64,000 bases of DNA. Source: DAOUKH01 sp965261455. GTDB taxonomy: Bacteria > Chloroflexota > Dehalococcoidia > SHYB01. Below, one piece after another: positions 61,677-64,000 of the stretch; positions within the stretch are counted from its first letter, which is position 1; every line of letters begins with the position of its first letter. Made by a program: the position numbers and the translations under genes. Under the pieces are notes generated by a model that had not been told where the DNA came from, did no database searches, and was given only the letters and a program-made list of their open reading frames with translations. The DNA is taken from NCBI GenBank assembly GCA_965261455.1, contig OZ253453.1, positions 2,914,001-2,978,000 on the forward strand. The letters are read 5' to 3'.

Positions 61677-62639
61677 TTGAGATTAGTCAGCGTGGCGGCT
61701 CTGGCGGCGATGGTTCTTGTTGTCGGGGCCTGTTCGACTACCATTGTCGTCACCGCGACACCGAGCGCGATTCCAGACGTATCGACGGAGACCCCGACCC
61801 CCACGCCGACCGAGACTCCCGCGGCGACCGAGACCCCCACGGCGACCGAGACCCCCACGCCTTGGCCCACGGCCTCGCCGGTACCCACGCCGACGCCGTT
61901 CCCCACGGTGACCCCGACGGCGACACCTACGCCGAAACCGACACCTACAGAGACGCCTACGGCGACACCGGTACCCACGGCGACGCCAGTACCTACGGCG
62001 ACGCCTACACCGATACCCACGGCAACGCCGGTACCCACGTGGACGCCGGTACCCACGTGGACGCCGGTGCCCACGTGGACGCCTACACCCACGCCCACCC
62101 CCACGCCGGCACCTCAGGCCACGGCCACGCCGGTACCCACGGCCACGCCGGTACCCAGGGCAACGCCGACGCCGGGGTCTGTACAGGGTTGGGAGCTCTT
62201 TACCCTTGACCTTGAAACCGGACCGGCTCAGGGGGTTTGGCGGGAAGCTTCGCAATCAACTGACTGGAACTCCTCTACCCAAATGTGGGAGCCCACGGCC
62301 CGCATCATCGACATCTACGTTCGCTGCAGTACCGGGCTGGCCACGAGCGAGGCGCTAGATATTTGGGTCGATTGGGGAACCGAGGTCGTGGCCGAGGAAG
62401 TCGTCTTCACTTTTGACGACGGAGATGTGGAATACGAGGATTGGATAATCTCTGTCTCAGAGTATGCGCACTTCACGCCCTATCCTTACTTGATGCTGAG
62501 CCAAATGTTACAAGCGCGGGAATTCTCCATCGGTACCGATGAAACCGCTTCCAGGGTCTCTGTCGTCACGTCGTTCGATATGGGGGGCCTTCGGAACGCC
62601 ATAACGTCGCTTTCCGGATGGACGTGCGGTTTGCCCTAA
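61677..62639 (+). CDS. Thr/Pro-stalked lipoprotein inserted in the phage module
   Basis: 320 aa from a TTG with GGAGGG 8 nt upstream. Lipobox VVGAC near residue 19, then about 140 residues of repeating PTATPVPT/TPTPT, with PVPTWT three times, then a 150-residue folded domain (GWELFTLDLETGPAQGVW; SEALDIWVDWGTE). It is surface anchored; the folded domain has no family I know. It lies between terminase and portal genes on the opposite strand, with its own host-like promoter. Confidence 0.8.
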   Translation: MRLVSVAALAAMVLVVGACSTTIVVTATPSAIPDVSTETPTPTPTETPAATETPTATETPTPWPTASPVPTPTPFPTVTPTATPTPKPTPTETPTATPVPTATPVPTATPTPIPTATPVPTWTPVPTWTPVPTWTPTPTPTPTPAPQATATPVPTATPVPRATPTPGSVQGWELFTLDLETGPAQGVWREASQSTDWNSSTQMWEPTARIIDIYVRCSTGLATSEALDIWVDWGTEVVAEEVVFTFDDGDVEYEDWIISVSEYAHFTPYPYLMLSQMLQAREFSIGTDETASRVSVVTSFDMGGLRNAITSLSGWTCGLP

Positions 62640-62704
62640 TTGAAAGCTGCGGCTCTTTCAACGCCATTCCCGTCGGAGAAGAAGAACCGCCTCCGCCGCC
62701 CCGC

Positions 62705-64000
62705 CTAAAACCAAACCCCAGCGCCCCGCTCCGCGCGCACCTGCGCCTCCAGCGCCAGCGCGAGCGCGTCGGCGACGTCGGGGCTCGGCGCATGGCCCCC
62801 CAGACCCCGCTTGTGCACGCGGATCACCCGGTCGCTCTCGACCTCCCACTCGATCTGCGCGAGCTGCGCCGCGAGCTTGCCGCCCGCCGTCAGCGCCGCG
62901 CCCCGTGGGAGACAGAGCGCCCCCGCCTCCAGCCGCTCCCGCAGCCGCCAGTACATCTCGGCCAGCTTGTTCTTGAAGTGGACCGACGACCTGCCGTCCG
63001 GCGACGCCCCGAACTTGACCGCGTAGACCCGCACGTCGAGCTCCCGCAGCCGGTCCACCACGCCGCCCCCGACCCCGCCGTCGTCCACCGCGACCGCCAC
63101 CTCGCCGAGCTCGTCCACGATCCCCTTGATCTCGGCCACGGTGCGCATCGTGTCCTGGCCCAGCCAGCGTTGCAGCCGCACCAAACGGTTGCCTTCCAGC
63201 AGCACCGCCGCCGTCTCGTCCTCGCCGCTCCGCGCCACGTCCACGCCCAGGGCGAAGCCGTCGCCCGTGGGCTCGACCTCCGCCGCGCGCTCGGTCCACT
63301 CGTAGCGGATAAGCTGATGGCTCGCCGCCGAGGGGAACTCGCCGAGCACCCGTATCTGATAGAGCGGGCTGCCCTCGCCCCAGTCCCGCGACGCCTCTTC
63401 CACCGCGTCGGGGGTCACCAGACCGGGGACGTCGCCGCCCGTCAGGTTCGGCGTGTCGAACGCCGAGATGTGGAGCCGCCGCCACAGCGCCGCCTGACCG
63501 TGGAAGGCGTCGTGGAACTCCCCCTCCAGCCGCGTCGGGTTCCCGATCGCCAGCACCGCCGCGTTCCCCGCCAGCAGCGACCCCTTGATCGCCTCCCAGT
63601 GCGCCGGCGGGATGCCGCTCGCCTCGTCGAGCAGAAAGACGATCAGGTCGGCGTGGAAGCCTTGGAACCCCTCGGGCCGCGTGTGCTCCGGACTGACCCC
63701 GATGGCGTACCGCCGCGGCCCCAGGTCCCACCGCGGCTGACCCTCGTAGAAGACCCCGCCAAGCGGCACCCGTGCCCGGTAATACGCCGACCGCGCCTCG
63801 CGCCACAGAAGCTCCGTCACCTGCCGCTGCGTCGGCGCGGTCGTCACCACCACGCTCGATGGATGGCAGCGCAGCGCCCACAGCATCAGCCGCGCCGCCA
63901 GCGCCGTCTTGCCCACCCCGTTGCCGCTCCGCACCGCCACCCGCCGCGGCCCCTCGCCGCGCACCGCCGCCGCTATGGCCCGCGCCACTTCCGCCTGCTT
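62705..64000 (-). CDS. Large terminase subunit, 5' end outside the window
   Basis: At least 431 aa visible; the frame runs off at 64000 (the first visible residues read KQAEVARAIA). ATPase: Walker A RSGNGVGKT, Walker B IVFLLDEASG. Nuclease: GVDVARSGEDET, VDDGGVGGG and a late DVADALALAL supply the acidic triad. It packages DNA into the prohead through the portal. It opens the module, as in HK97 and gene transfer agents. The small terminase would lie further right. Confidence 0.92.
   Translation of the reverse strand, partial: KQAEVARAIAAAVRGEGPRRVAVRSGNGVGKTALAARLMLWALRCHPSSVVVTTAPTQRQVTELLWREARSAYYRARVPLGGVFYEGQPRWDLGPRRYAIGVSPEHTRPEGFQGFHADLIVFLLDEASGIPPAHWEAIKGSLLAGNAAVLAIGNPTRLEGEFHDAFHGQAALWRRLHISAFDTPNLTGGDVPGLVTPDAVEEASRDWGEGSPLYQIRVLGEFPSAASHQLIRYEWTERAAEVEPTGDGFALGVDVARSGEDETAAVLLEGNRLVRLQRWLGQDTMRTVAEIKGIVDELGEVAVAVDDGGVGGGVVDRLRELDVRVYAVKFGASPDGRSSVHFKNKLAEMYWRLRERLEAGALCLPRGAALTAGGKLAAQLAQIEWEVESDRVIRVHKRGLGGHAPSPDVADALALALEAQVRAERGAGVWF

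Overview
The window is a GC-rich bacterial chromosome segment. Its look is that of a Chloroflexota lineage, probably Dehalococcoidia or SAR202-like. I infer this from gene content, not from any search: peptide-type ABC binding lipoproteins with Thr/Pro-rich stalks, thiolase plus DUF35 gene pairs, a CoxL-type molybdoenzyme subunit, acyl-CoA catabolism genes, GTG/TTG starts and extended -10 (TGCTAtaaT) promoters. There is no rRNA or CRISPR. One tRNA (Asn, GTT) is present.

Layout. 1-4519 (minus): a catabolic operon with a molybdopterin-binding dehydrogenase subunit, a MoaD-like ubiquitin-fold protein, an EthD-like protein, a phosphotriesterase-family hydrolase and a cut-off gene. 4736-8127: rlmB with a repetitive basic tail, then a coupled ABC-ATPase/DUF4276 pair (candidate defence module). 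8184-11357 (minus): SnoaL-like protein, DUF35, thiolase-fold protein and a squalene/phytoene synthase. 11584-15000: a peptide-binding lipoprotein and a stalked surface protein. 15271-18478: ftsH and dinB. 18839-22608: peptide transporter binding protein and two permeases without ATPases. 22728-24215: tRNA-Asn and mnmE. 24280-25961: an IS1595-type element with 32-bp inverted repeats, two small passenger ORFs and a frameshifted transposase. 26266-30891: argF, der, plsY, gpsA and a FitA/VapC-type toxin-antitoxin pair. 30909-34699 (minus): acyl-CoA ligase, two crotonases and a lipoprotein. 35434-38687: cmk, plsC, glmS. 38810-40849: a second thiolase/DUF35 pair with small proteins. 41260-44312 (minus): M16 peptidase, MBL hydrolase and a four-gene overlapping mini-operon of unknown function. 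44638-49690: HAD phosphatase, lipoprotein, htpX, a ClpP-fold serine protease-like gene and a small ORF.

49895-64000 (minus): a phage head and tail module in HK97/gene-transfer-agent order: large terminase, portal, prohead protease, HK97 capsid, head-tail adaptor, tail terminator, tail tube, distal tail and hub-like proteins. No integrase, replication, lysis or tape-measure gene is seen in the window. Nearly all of its larger gaps are packed with the same palindromic repeats that sit between host genes. Two host-type cargoes, a toxin-antitoxin pair and a lipoprotein, sit inside it on the other strand. The ORFs are intact and almost all carry good ribosome binding sites. This suggests a long-resident, possibly domesticated, GTA-like particle module.

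Intergenic DNA is unusually structured. Five 146-190 bp units are bounded by inward-facing GGAGACCTTTGC termini, and these resemble the ends of the IS1595-type element. A REP-like hairpin family shows compensatory base changes, and a ~137-bp tandem array precedes htpX.
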